NCBI GenBank assembly: GCA_021414115.1
Contig: JAIOPD010000120.1
Location: 1-64,000, forward strand
Direction of reading: 5' to 3'
Source: Planctomycetia bacterium
GTDB taxonomy: Bacteria > Planctomycetota > Planctomycetia > Pirellulales > UBA1268
Length of the DNA stretch: 64,000 nt
Notes under the pieces: model-generated
Told to the model about the DNA's origin: nothing
What the model saw: the letters and a program-made list of their open reading frames with translations, nothing else
Database searches by the model: none
Shown: positions 53,270 through 60,993 of the stretch, piece by piece
How positions within the stretch are numbered: the first letter of the stretch is position 1
Layout: each line of letters opens with the position of its first letter
Position numbers and translations under genes: made by a program

Positions 53270-53484
53270 ACAGACTTTCCTCCTAAGAAAAGAGATGGAA
53301 CACGGACAGGAAACACGCCCGGCAGCCAGATGGGCCGACGGGGATACGAGAACGGCTGCTTGGGAACACCCCAGCGCGGCCATGAGTTCAAATTACTTTT
53401 GCTACTCCGACCGGATGAGCCGGAGGCATCGATGGGCTATGCTGATAGCCAGTCGATCGTGCTATTGCTCGCTGAGATTTGCCG

Positions 53485-53943
53485 ATGCAGCCTTCCGCCA
53501 AGATTCCTGCGGTTCTCACCGGCGTGGCAGGCGAGTATTTCGTGGCTGCGGAGTTGTCGCGACGAGGCTACATCGCTTCGATCTCATTGCGCAACACGCG
53601 GGGCATCGACGTTCTGGCGACCAACCAAGACGGGTCGCGGTCAGTCACGATTCAGTGCAAGACGAGCCAGAAAAAACGGAAGGGCTGGTTGTTGAACGAC
53701 AAAAGCGAAGCCTTCGTCGCAGAGAACCACTTCTACGTGTTCGTTTTGCTGGGCAACGTGACGGACAGGCCCCGATACCACGTTGTTCCCAGTCAGGTTG
53801 TGGCGAAACGCGTGAAAGCCGGTCACCGCAAATGGCTCGACACGCCGGGAAAAGGCGGCCGCAAGCACGCAGACAATGCCATGCGCCTGTTCACGGATGG
53901 CGATGACGAGTTTTTAGAGCGTTGGGATTTGTTGGGGCTTTGA
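53485..53943 (+). CDS. PD-(D/E)XK-type endonuclease-like protein
   Basis: This 152-residue protein begins MQPSAKIPAVLTGVAGEYFVAAELSRRGYIAS (a TTG two codons earlier is possible). The layout GEYFVAAELSRRGY...NTRGIDVLATNQDGSRSVTIQCKTSQ matches small restriction-like folds: Glu in helix 1, D in GIDVLA, and QxK (IQCKTS) as the final catalytic pair. It may be a restriction-type or Holliday-junction-type nuclease. It is a lone rightward gene inserted in a leftward cluster. Confidence 0.65.
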   Translation: MQPSAKIPAVLTGVAGEYFVAAELSRRGYIASISLRNTRGIDVLATNQDGSRSVTIQCKTSQKKRKGWLLNDKSEAFVAENHFYVFVLLGNVTDRPRYHVVPSQVVAKRVKAGHRKWLDTPGKGGRKHADNAMRLFTDGDDEFLERWDLLGL

Positions 53944-54027
53944 GGCGTACTGCAGCCACAGATGATCGCGTTTGTCCATTTACTGCTTGGCGTGATCTGC
54001 TCTTTTCATACGGAGGCTTGAGCGGGA

Positions 54028-54606
54028 ATGGCTGATCTAGAGTTGCACTTTGATGGACCGTACACATTCACGGCCGGAGACAGGTCGCTCTTTCATTCGT
54101 CGTGCGCTACTGCAGCGGGCGTCTATCTCTGGACGTTTCGGCAGCAGAATGACGGAGGCCACCTGATCCATTACGTTGGCGAAACTATCTCGTTCGCCAA
54201 GCGTCAGCGGGAACATCTGATCCACGTTCTGAGCCTCAACTATGGCATGTTCGACCCAGAAAAGGCGCAGCATGGCATCGCGGAGATTCTCTGGCCCGGT
54301 TTGTGGCGAAAGAAATCAGCAGATGGCCCAGCGGAATGCCTAGAGGCCTACGGCGCTTTGAACGAAGTTGTGAAGCGGTATGTTCAGGCTTTGAATGTGT
54401 TCTTCGCGCCAACAACCGTCGAGCCGCTCTTGAGAAAGCATGTCGAGGGATGTGTCGGGTGGAATCTCCGCATGCGGCATCCGGAACACAAGGTGCTCTA
54501 TCCGGACGACAACCACATAGGGACGAGCAAGGACAAGACGAACGGCTTTCTCCGCATCACGAGCGCAGAGCCGATCCGCGGCCTTGATGTGGAGATTGCC
54601 TACTGA
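54028..54606 (+). CDS. GIY-YIG nuclease-like protein
   Basis: This 192-residue protein has a GIY-YIG-like core: GVYLWTFRQQNDGGHLIHYVGETISFAKRQREHL, with GVY, YVG, Arg and EH positions in order. Downstream regions are helical with no zinc motif. GGAGG lies 14 bases before the ATG. Stand-alone GIY-YIG proteins are homing, restriction or repair nucleases. Its end overlaps by 50 bases the convergent small gene, suggesting recent insertion. Assignment by pattern only. Confidence 0.6.
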   Translation: MADLELHFDGPYTFTAGDRSLFHSSCATAAGVYLWTFRQQNDGGHLIHYVGETISFAKRQREHLIHVLSLNYGMFDPEKAQHGIAEILWPGLWRKKSADGPAECLEAYGALNEVVKRYVQALNVFFAPTTVEPLLRKHVEGCVGWNLRMRHPEHKVLYPDDNHIGTSKDKTNGFLRITSAEPIRGLDVEIAY

Positions 54607-54850
54607 TAGTGCCTGTGCTGGCCAGCCACCCCCTCTCCGCCCCCAACGCCTCCGTCCGGCTCCTGAATGGCCCCAGCACCGGCCCGCCTGACGGCCCCAT
54701 GTCAGCGAACCAGTAGCCCTCAGCATCTGGCTCGACATGGCTTGCTCGGGTGATCTGCAACTTCCCAATCTCCCGCAGGTCCAACTCTTCTCCATAGATG
54801 CACCGGACATCACCGCCTGCATCCACGACCAACTCCATCTCGCTGGTCAT
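54557..54850 (-). CDS. Small conserved hypothetical protein of the leftward cluster
   Basis: This 97-residue protein (MTSEMELVVDAGGDVRCIYGEELDLREIGKLQITRASHVEPDAEGYWFADMGPSGGPVLGPFRSRTEALGAERGWL) matches a short conserved family in phages and plasmids (IYxExLDLxxLGxxxIxRASHVEPDxxGxWxADLxPVGGPxLGPF). The usual protein stops soon after the WL; here 20 extra residues (ASTGTISRQSPHQGRGSALRS) overlap the rightward GIY-YIG-like gene. Its start overlaps the upstream stop (ATGA). Role unknown. Confidence 0.7.
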   Translation of the reverse strand: MTSEMELVVDAGGDVRCIYGEELDLREIGKLQITRASHVEPDAEGYWFADMGPSGGPVLGPFRSRTEALGAERGWLASTGTISRQSPHQGRGSALRS

Positions 54851-55866
54851 GCGGCACCTCCAACATTCCCACGACGGAGAATGTTCCTGCGGGGCCGATC
54901 CACGAGCATTTCTCCGACGCTCGCCTGAATCTGCTCGAAGTCCCGGGCGACCATCTGCCGAAGCCTGTTGGAGTCCCTGAGCGTCTGCGGCTCGACGCCA
55001 TTGATCGTCTGCTGGGCCTGTTCGACGAGGGCATCCAGTTCCGGGCTAGACCGGATGTTCAACCGCCGGAACCGCTCGAAGAACTCCCGGAGGTTCTCGA
55101 CGGCTGAGTCACGAAATACTTTGGGCTGACCGTCGTGAAGGCCCGTGAGCCTTTCAGCCAGATGAGCCGTGAGTCGCTGGAGTTCCGTGGCGAAGGCTTG
55201 TTCAGCGAGTTCGACGGCATTCTCGAAGCGTTCACGCACCCGGGCTTGTTCCTGCTGGAAAACGTCGGGACTCAGGGCCACGAGATAATTCGGCGGCTCG
55301 ATCGGCACGACGCTCCACTCCATGTCGAACAGGCCGTCGAGCGTGGAGGGATAGTCGGCTTGGTTGAAGAGCGTGCCAAGGCGCCGCTGGGCTTCTGACT
55401 TGATCTGGTCGTATTGGCCGCTGAGTTCCCGGGCAGCCTCTTGGAGCCTCTCGCGGTACGTCTGCATGGTGGTCGCGAACAGGCCGAGGGAGTTCTGTGG
55501 AAGGAGCCGAATGCCTGCCTCGGGGAATGGCAGCGTGACCGTGCGCCAGTAGGAAGAAGCCTCTGAGCGAACGGCAGCCACGGCACGATAGGCGGGGTTC
55601 TTGGTGTCGAGGATGAGTTTGCTGGCCGAGAGCAGTTCCCGGTCGGCATGGAACGCTCGGGCTGCTGTTGTTCGCTGTTCGGGGGCCAAGGTCTTACGAA
55701 CCCCGAGCCACGTGAAGGCAAGTTTCACGGCGGCCATCGTTGTGCGGAGTCTGTTGGCGGCGTTTCTCTCCTGCTGCGTGACCGGCTGCTGGGATTCACG
55801 CTGTCGGCCGCGATGGGAAACCTGCTGGCCGGTGTCGTGGGAAGTGGTGGTGGTTGCTGTGGACAT
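54847..55866 (-). CDS. Hypothetical helical protein of the leftward cluster
   Basis: This 339-residue hydrophilic protein is rich in helices and Gln/Arg. It begins MSTATTTTSHDTGQQVSHRGRQRESQQPVTQQE and contains KLILDTKNPAYRAVAAVRSEASSYWRTVTLPFPEAGIRLLP and RRFENAVELAEQ-like repeats. It recalls phage DUF3150-type proteins that accompany AAA+ ATPases, though I cannot confirm this. It is coupled to the downstream small gene by ATGA. It probably works with the Ycf46-like ATPase encoded upstream on the same strand. Confidence 0.55.
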   Translation of the reverse strand: MSTATTTTSHDTGQQVSHRGRQRESQQPVTQQERNAANRLRTTMAAVKLAFTWLGVRKTLAPEQRTTAARAFHADRELLSASKLILDTKNPAYRAVAAVRSEASSYWRTVTLPFPEAGIRLLPQNSLGLFATTMQTYRERLQEAARELSGQYDQIKSEAQRRLGTLFNQADYPSTLDGLFDMEWSVVPIEPPNYLVALSPDVFQQEQARVRERFENAVELAEQAFATELQRLTAHLAERLTGLHDGQPKVFRDSAVENLREFFERFRRLNIRSSPELDALVEQAQQTINGVEPQTLRDSNRLRQMVARDFEQIQASVGEMLVDRPRRNILRRGNVGGAA

Positions 55867-55949
55867 GGGGTTCCTGTGGGTGAAAACATTTCGGTGCTAT
55901 AGGTTCTAGAGTTGCGGGGCGATCTGCATGCGAACAGGAAGGTTGTGAG

Positions 55950-56627
55950 ATGGGTGTTGAAGACGACTTCACAAATGCACTGATAGATGCTTACCGACGA
56001 AGTGGTGAAGAGACGGGCTACTGGGCGAGACGTTTTCTCGCCGCAGTCAGACGACACGGTGGGCTGTCCACCGCGAAGCGCATGCTCAAGCCCCGTACGG
56101 CGGGGCAGCGGGCGGGGCTGGACACTCTCTTGGAAGCAGGCCGCCCCGACCTGACAATCGAAGCGATCATCCTTCGGCCTGAATATCGTGGTCTTTTCAC
56201 GGAAGCCGAGTTAGCCACGGCAGAGCAACGACTCGGTGATTATGCCCGGCAGTCGGATAGGATCCGGAGTGAACGGGAGCGGCTCTATCCCGATGAATTG
56301 GAACCCGGTCTTCAGTACACCGAGGGCGCACGAAAGTCGGTGCGGGTTAACGCCGCCGAGCGAAATCCGCGTGCGCGGCGGGCATGTATAGCCAACCATG
56401 GCCATGCATGCAGCGTGTGCGGGCTAGACTTTGGCCAAAGATACGGCGAGGTGGGTGTCGGGTTCATTCACGTGCATCATGTGAAGCCGCTATCACTGAC
56501 TGACAGGGAATACACCGTTGACCCTGTGAATGATCTCCGACCTGTATGCCCAAATTGCCATGCGATGCTTCACCGTACTGAGCCGGTCCTGACGATTGAG
56601 CAACTACGCGAGCGGCTGAGAGACTGA
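55950..56627 (+). CDS. HNH endonuclease
   Basis: This 225-residue protein has a C-terminal HNH domain: ACSVCGLDFGQRYGEVGVGFIHVHHVKPLSLTDREYTVDPVNDLRPVCPNCHAMLHR, with Cys pairs and catalytic His. The N-terminal part is helical and similar to McrA-type restriction relatives (DDFTNALIDAYRRSGEETGYWARRFLAAVRRHGG). It may cut modified or foreign DNA, or act in homing. It is a lone rightward gene wedged between leftward cluster genes, 23 bases from the convergent AAA+ gene end. Confidence 0.9.
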   Translation: MGVEDDFTNALIDAYRRSGEETGYWARRFLAAVRRHGGLSTAKRMLKPRTAGQRAGLDTLLEAGRPDLTIEAIILRPEYRGLFTEAELATAEQRLGDYARQSDRIRSERERLYPDELEPGLQYTEGARKSVRVNAAERNPRARRACIANHGHACSVCGLDFGQRYGEVGVGFIHVHHVKPLSLTDREYTVDPVNDLRPVCPNCHAMLHRTEPVLTIEQLRERLRD

Positions 56628-56650
56628 CACCACAACAACACACGCACGAT

Positions 56651-58201
56651 TCAATTCACCCCCGGCTCTCGAACCACTCTCCGCACCCGCCCGCCACTGC
56701 TTCCCTCCGTCCGCGAATACACCCCCCCCCGATCCGCCGACAGGCACCGACCGGAAGCCCACTGGCGTAGCCCCTCGATCTTGTCGCCCGCAGTGACAGC
56801 CACGGGTACGACGTTCTGAGCGGCCTGAACGAGCGGCACGTCCAGAAGACTTGCCAGCCTGCAGCACGACTTGATCTCGGCCCCGGTCCAGTTGGCGTCG
56901 TCCGGCCGGGCCTGCTTCGCGTCCAGCCCGTAGTGCCGCGCGTAGATGCCCCAGATCGCGTCCTTCTGGTCTCGGCCGGGTAAGTCCACGAAGAACACGC
57001 CGTCGAACCTCTCGGCCCTCGCGAATTCCGGTGGGAGTTTGCTGGCGTCGTTGCAGGTACCCACGAAGAAGACGTCGCTCTCGTGGTCGTTCAGCCATGT
57101 GAGCAGACTCCCGAACACCCGAGCAGTGACGCCGGAGTCTGTCTGGCCGGATGACGTAGCCCCGGCCAATGCCTTCTCGATCTCGTCGGCGAACAGCACG
57201 CACGGGGCCATCGCGTCAGCCAGTTTCAGTGCCGCCCGGACGTTGCTCTCCGACTGGCCAACGAGACTTCCCAGCAGCGCGCCGACATCGAGGACGACCG
57301 TGGGCCTGCCAGTCTCGTTGCCGAGGGCCTTCGCGAACTGGGACTTGCCGCAGCCGGGAGGAGAGAGCAGAAGGACGCCGCGAGGCCGATTGTTGATTGT
57401 GCCCTCACTCTGCCGCCTCATCGCCCGCAGGCAGAACGCCTTGAGGTTGTCGAGGCCGCCGAGCTGGTCGAAGGACTCAGGGCCGCGGTGGATCGAAACG
57501 AGGCCGCTTTTCTTTAGCTGCTGACCCTTCAGCTCCCAGAGCGTTTCGGCCTTGAGCGTGCCGTGCCTGACCAGCGACAGCGAGTAGGCATTCTCGGCCT
57601 CGCTGCGCGTCAGGCCTTTCGCGGCATCGATCACCCGGGGGAGTTCGTCGGGACTGGGAAGTTCACCGTCCTGTGTGGCAACTCCGCGGGCGATCTCTTC
57701 CAGCTGAGCATGGTCCGGTAATTCATGGTCGACGCACACGAAGAGTTTGGCGAGTTCCGCGGGTATCTGAGTCACGGGAGCCAGCACGACGATAAAGGCC
57801 CGGTTGTGCTTGCCCGCGATAGCCTGCCTCGCGATGGCTTGGATGAGTTCGACGCTGCCCATGAAGCGGTGCAGGTTTTCAAATAACATAATCGTCGTGC
57901 TGGACCCGTTAGCGAGCTGCGGCATGGCCCGGATGACAGCCAGTGGGTCTTGGGTTTCGGTGACGCCCGGGATCGCGATCTGTTCGATGGGGAACTGGAC
58001 CCCGGAGTCGCAGTTCCAGACTCCCACCCGCCAGTTCTCAGCGCGGCACAGGTCGGTGATTTCCCGGGTGGCTTCGTGGGGTTCGTGAGTTTGGACCCAG
58101 ATGCCGGTGAAGCAGGCTGAGATGAGTTCGTGGAGGCGGGAGGTGAGCGTGGGTTTGGAAGGAGGGGTGGGTGGTTGTCGAGTTGTGGTGGTCTTCGGCA
58201 T
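56651..58201 (-). CDS. Ycf46-type AAA+ ATPase
   Basis: This 516-residue protein has an N-terminal domain typical of Ycf46 (LHELISACFTGIWVQTHEPHEATREI...LPQLANGSSTTIMLFENLHRFM) and a C-terminal AAA+ module: Walker A SPPGCGKSQFAKAL (about 280-288), Walker B CVLFADEIEKAL (about 334-345), sensor FVGTCNDASKLPPEF and arginine finger RAERFDGVFFVDLPGR. Ycf46 is known from chloroplasts and cyanobacteria with unclear function. DUF2997 and DUF1257 (Ycf35-like) genes follow the same strand nearby, as in cyanobacterial clusters. Confidence 0.87.
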   Translation of the reverse strand: MPKTTTTRQPPTPPSKPTLTSRLHELISACFTGIWVQTHEPHEATREITDLCRAENWRVGVWNCDSGVQFPIEQIAIPGVTETQDPLAVIRAMPQLANGSSTTIMLFENLHRFMGSVELIQAIARQAIAGKHNRAFIVVLAPVTQIPAELAKLFVCVDHELPDHAQLEEIARGVATQDGELPSPDELPRVIDAAKGLTRSEAENAYSLSLVRHGTLKAETLWELKGQQLKKSGLVSIHRGPESFDQLGGLDNLKAFCLRAMRRQSEGTINNRPRGVLLLSPPGCGKSQFAKALGNETGRPTVVLDVGALLGSLVGQSESNVRAALKLADAMAPCVLFADEIEKALAGATSSGQTDSGVTARVFGSLLTWLNDHESDVFFVGTCNDASKLPPEFARAERFDGVFFVDLPGRDQKDAIWGIYARHYGLDAKQARPDDANWTGAEIKSCCRLASLLDVPLVQAAQNVVPVAVTAGDKIEGLRQWASGRCLSADRGGVYSRTEGSSGGRVRRVVREPGVN

Positions 58202-58279
58202 GGGAACCTACTGCAAGGGAAAGATGTGGTGCTGGTAGCCTGATGAAGACCTGCTGGCACTACGCAAGAGGACATCAGC

Positions 58280-58639
58280 ATGAAGCGAGACATGGACTTG
58301 GTGCGGGCCATATTGCTCGCCGTGGAATCGCATCAAGACGGTTATGCGCCGTCCGATCTAAAGGTCGACGGATACACGGAAGACCAAGTTGCCTATCACT
58401 GCTATCTCCTAGGCCAAAGCGGCTTGGTCGAGGCGATCGACACAGCTCATATGGGCTCTGCATCGCCTACCGCCTCAATCCGCACACTGACTTGGGCCGG
58501 CTACGATTTTCTTGAGGCTTCGCGTGAGCCGTCGATTTGGCAGCAGGCAAAGGAGGTTGTCGATCGTGTCGGAGGTGCCTCGCTGACGATTTGGACCGCA
58601 GTCCTCACGGACCTCGTGCGAAGGAACCTAGGGCTGTAA
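58280..58639 (+). CDS. DUF2513-family protein
   Basis: This 119-residue protein starts MKRDMDLVRAILLAVESHQDGYAPSDLKVDGYTEDQVAYHCYLLGQSGLVEAID. The opening helix, YHCYLLGQ and RTLTWAGYDFLEASRE pattern is typical of DUF2513, a winged-helix family found in mobile DNA near toxins and defence genes. It may regulate transcription. It is rightward, starting 78 bases from the AAA+ gene start on the other strand, so it shares a divergent promoter region. Confidence 0.85.
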   Translation: MKRDMDLVRAILLAVESHQDGYAPSDLKVDGYTEDQVAYHCYLLGQSGLVEAIDTAHMGSASPTASIRTLTWAGYDFLEASREPSIWQQAKEVVDRVGGASLTIWTAVLTDLVRRNLGL

Positions 58640-58641
58640 CG

Positions 58642-58977
58642 TCACGACTCAGTTTGCCCCCGCCCCAGCATCCAGCTCTCGGGCTGAATCCTGCCGAGCC
58701 AGTCTTGGAGCGTTGGGATCCTGCCCAAGTCTTCGAGGACGTGCTGCTCGCCGATGAATCTCACCGGGAGAATCCTGCCGGTCGAGAGCACTGTTGTGTT
58801 CCCGAAGAACTCCTCCAGCAGGAAGATGCCCTCGGAATGGTGCCTCAAGGCCCGGTGCCGGAAGTCCGCCATGTGGCTCTTGGATGCGTCCAGAAAGTCA
58901 TGAAACCTCAGGTACTCCTCCGGGATGCCGCCGAACTTCTTGGCCGATGAGACAGCGTGGTGATAGGAGTGTGCCAT
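58642..58977 (-). CDS. DUF6915-like protein
   Basis: This 111-residue protein reads MAHSYHHAVSSAKKFGGIPEEYLRFHDFLDASKSHMADFRHRALRHHSEGIFLLEEFFGNTTVLSTGRILPVRFIGEQHVLEDLGRIPTLQDWL. The His-rich DFRHRALRHHSEGIFxxE stretch and GEQHVxEDLGRIPTxxDWL match a conserved phage/plasmid family (DUF6915 as I recall). The clustered His and Glu suggest a metal site. It starts one base inside the preceding stop (TAATG), coupling it to the DUF6878-like gene. Confidence 0.75.
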   Translation of the reverse strand: MAHSYHHAVSSAKKFGGIPEEYLRFHDFLDASKSHMADFRHRALRHHSEGIFLLEEFFGNTTVLSTGRILPVRFIGEQHVLEDLGRIPTLQDWLGRIQPESWMLGRGQTES

Positions 58978-59408
58978 TACAGGTCGAACTCCCGGGTGCT
59001 GTCGCGGGTCTCAGTGTAGTTCTCCTGATGCTGGATCGTGACCTTGGCCGTCTGGGTGTCGATCGTGAGCGTGCCTTGGCCGCCGTCGTTGATCTCGAAG
59101 CCAGAGGGCAGGAACTCGTAGATGCACGCCTCCAGTTGCTCGACAAGCGGCTGTGGAATCGTCGTTCTGTCTACGCGTTGTCCAACTGAGTCTCGGTACT
59201 GCAGGCCGTCGATGGCTCCTGAATCGCCGTAGCCCGAGTAGGCGGCTTCTACGGTGGCAACCCGGTGGGTTCGCAGGGCCGGGAGGACTTCTGCTCGGAG
59301 ATTGGCTTTTGCCCGCTCCAGCCGCGCCTGCTCGCATTGTTGGTAGTGGGCGAGGAGTTGCCGGACGTTCTCGCTGACGTGCTCTTCTGGGGGCTCGGAA
59401 TCGGCCAT
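58977..59408 (-). CDS. DUF6878-like protein
   Basis: This 143-residue protein starts MADSEPPEEHVSENVRQLLAHYQQCEQARLERAKANLRAEVLPAL. A YSGYGDSGAIDGLQY core and the C-terminal LPSGFEINDGGQGTLTIDTQTAKVTIQHQENY match a small conserved family (DUF6878 as I recall) that travels with the DUF6915 protein. Function unknown. Its ATG lies directly after TTTTGATATCA, a partial copy of the island's AT-rich box, so transcription may begin very close to the start codon. Confidence 0.7.
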   Translation of the reverse strand: MADSEPPEEHVSENVRQLLAHYQQCEQARLERAKANLRAEVLPALRTHRVATVEAAYSGYGDSGAIDGLQYRDSVGQRVDRTTIPQPLVEQLEACIYEFLPSGFEINDGGQGTLTIDTQTAKVTIQHQENYTETRDSTREFDL

Positions 59409-59409
59409 T

Positions 59410-59419
59410 GATATCAAAA
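59410..59419 (-). promoter_or_regulatory. Partial copy (E) of the AT-rich box
   Basis: Read leftward, TTTTGATATC matches the first 10 bases of box A/B. It then diverges into the ATG of the DUF6878-like gene. It could be chance or a start-proximal control site. Confidence 0.3.
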
Positions 59420-59509
59420 TCCTGTCGGGGGTTGGGTTGTTGGAGACGGCCGGCGTCCACAGCGGCGCAGATTTCATCGCCACCGCAAGACAGCGGAGCG
59501 GGGGGATAT

Positions 59510-59713
59510 TCAGTTCCCCTCGTGGAGCCACTCACTGGACTGGGCCTCCGCGTAGAACTGCTGCAGCAGGGTTTCGCGGCTAGATATCCCTAGGGCTCGC
59601 TCGAGGTCCCGGGTGGCGTCCCTGCAGGAACCGCCAGTGAAGCCCAATGTCTTGATGCTGGTTGCGCCTTCCGGGCTGACCGTGATCTCGATTCGCTTCT
59701 CGTTGGTGCTCAT
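59510..59713 (-). CDS. DUF2997-like protein
   Basis: This 67-residue protein starts MSTNEKRIEITVSPEGATSIKTLGFTGGSCRDATRDLERALG. It matches the small DUF2997 family (IEITxxPxGxxxxxTxGFxGxSCxxATxxLExALG), usually found next to DUF1257 and Ycf46-type ATPases. It shares one base with the DUF1257 stop (TGATG), so they are translated together. The track ORF upstream is out of frame with this start. Role unknown. Confidence 0.8.
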   Translation of the reverse strand: MSTNEKRIEITVSPEGATSIKTLGFTGGSCRDATRDLERALGISSRETLLQQFYAEAQSSEWLHEGN

Positions 59714-60081
59714 CAGGCAGCACCTCCCACACGCACCGTCACGCGGATCGAGCCGTCTTGGATCGCAGTCTCGGTAACCATGTGGCCCTTCTTCCGGGCC
59801 TCGATCTTGGCCTTCTCGACGGCGTACGCCTGCAGGAACGAGTTCAGCCGGGACCAGTCGCCCCAGTGGCCGTTGTAGTTGTCGTAACTCAGTTGGCCGG
59901 TCTGGAGGTTGGCTACGACGGGGTACTGCCAGCCCGGAAGCTGGACGCAAAAGCCCGTCGCCGCCGCGTTAAACAGCCGGACGGTCTTGTGTTCAGGCGC
60001 AGCGAGTTGCAGACGAGTGCAGGCGGCCCGGACGGCAGCCTCGTCGCGTATTTCAGTTTTTATCTCGACTATATGGCTCAA
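59713..60081 (-). CDS. DUF1257 (Ycf35-like) protein
   Basis: This 122-residue protein begins (TTG start) LSHIVEIKTEIRDEAAVRAACTRLQLAAPEHKTVRLFNAAATGFCVQLPGWQYPVVANLQTGQLSYDNYNGHWGDWSRLNSFLQAYAVEKAKIEARKKGHMVTE. The SHIVEIKTxxRDxxAVxAAC opening fixes the TTG start with AGAAG upstream, although the track calls an artefact start far upstream. DUF1257 is the Ycf35 family of chloroplasts and cyanobacteria, of unknown biochemistry. It is coupled to the DUF2997 gene. Confidence 0.85.
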   Translation of the reverse strand: MSHIVEIKTEIRDEAAVRAACTRLQLAAPEHKTVRLFNAAATGFCVQLPGWQYPVVANLQTGQLSYDNYNGHWGDWSRLNSFLQAYAVEKAKIEARKKGHMVTETAIQDGSIRVTVRVGGAA

Positions 60082-60122
60082 TGCTGGTTCTCTTCTGGGG
60101 TAGTGGATGGCTCGAGGTGAAT

Positions 60123-60287
60123 TCACATGAGTCCTGTAATCGCACCGAGGCCGACGACGGTTGCCCAGAGCGGCCATGTGAGATAGGCGACCCAGCGAGC
60201 CAGAAGCCAGCCGCCGAAGAACGTGAACTTGGCCAGCCAGAACAAGGCCGACAGAAGGGAAAGCGGAATTGCGATCAGGGTGCTCAC
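60123..60287 (-). CDS. Small membrane protein missed by the ORF track
   Basis: A 54-residue frame from GTG encodes VSTLIAIPLSLLSALFWLAK, FTFFGGWLLARWVAYLTWPL and WATVVGLGAITGLM, with two hydrophobic helices. A perfect AAGGAGG ribosome site lies 6 bases upstream. The stop is 41 bases ahead of the DUF1257 start on the same strand, so it belongs to that operon. Unknown function; a membrane tether for the ATPase module is speculative. Confidence 0.6.
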   Translation of the reverse strand: MSTLIAIPLSLLSALFWLAKFTFFGGWLLARWVAYLTWPLWATVVGLGAITGLM

Positions 60288-60335
60288 GAGAGCCTCCTTG
60301 GAGGAATGTGGGGAAGTTGGAATCGGGACACCGGC

Positions 60336-60440
60336 CTATCGGCGCGTTCGACGGGCACGAACGTAATGTGCGAGATACAGCGCGCCGGCAATCTCGGTGG
60401 CCAGCAGTGCGCATACGAAGAGCCCAGTTGTCAGGACCAT
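60336..60440 (-). CDS. Micro membrane peptide missed by the ORF track
   Basis: A 34-residue frame reads MVLTTGLFVCALLATEIAGA then LYLAHYVRARRTRR: one hydrophobic helix and a basic tail, giving an N-out/C-in topology. CAAGGAG lies 6 bases before the ATG. It precedes the 54-residue membrane protein by about 50 bases in the same direction. Size and structure fit a single-pass regulatory peptide. Confidence 0.5.
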   Translation of the reverse strand: MVLTTGLFVCALLATEIAGALYLAHYVRARRTRR

Positions 60441-60470
60441 GGGGGACTCCTTGCGGGTGAAGTAAGCGGG

Positions 60471-60824
60471 TCAGGGCTTGGTGCCGGCAATCAGAGGAAG
60501 TTGCGGGAAGGCATACGGTGCGCAGGTCCCCGGCACTGTGATGCGCACCAGACCGTCCTGAGCCTTGGCCGTCTTGATCTGGCCTTGTATGCCGGGAATC
60601 GGGACCTTCGTGCAGGTCGGCTCCCACTGGCCGGATGTGCTGAACCACGCGACCGGCTTCTCATGCAACTCGATCTTGGCGGTCGTGGGCCTGATGCAGC
60701 CGGAGTTAATGATCTGCCGGAGTTTCAGGCCCGTGGTGAAGTGGTAGACGTGCTCGGGAGGGTCGGGACTGGGCGGGGGCTGATCGGTCGAGGAAATCGG
60801 TATGAGCGTGACGTGGATTTGCAT
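60471..60824 (-). CDS. Possible ADP-ribosyltransferase-fold protein
   Basis: This 117-residue protein starts MQIHVTLIPISSTDQPPPSPDPPEHVYHFTTGLKLRQIINSGCIRPTTAKIELHEKPVAWFSTSGQWEPT. The HxT/HFT, NSGCIRP and WFS patterns resemble the N-terminal half of ART-like proteins such as DarT (YHFTxxxNLxxIxxSGxL). A catalytic Glu cannot be fixed. It might also be a plain conserved phage protein. It is the leftmost-reading gene upstream of the small membrane peptides. Confidence 0.45.
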   Translation of the reverse strand: MQIHVTLIPISSTDQPPPSPDPPEHVYHFTTGLKLRQIINSGCIRPTTAKIELHEKPVAWFSTSGQWEPTCTKVPIPGIQGQIKTAKAQDGLVRITVPGTCAPYAFPQLPLIAGTKP

Positions 60825-60993
60825 ACGAGGCTCCGGATGGGCGCAGACGAGGAGCGCAGGCAAGGGACAGGAAGCAGCCGCCGAAAGTAGTCAGCGGCTA
60901 CGGGATCGCGAGCGATGCCTGCTGATGGCGATTTTTGCGCTCACTGAATATGCCGTGGAAATGGGACGAATTTAGCTGGCGTCCGCTCTGCAA

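Noticed and set aside
59713-60648. 311-residue leftward ORF as the DUF1257 gene
   Set aside because: Only the last 122 codons match the family. The upstream part overlaps two micro membrane genes in another frame; the TTG at 60081 is the better start.
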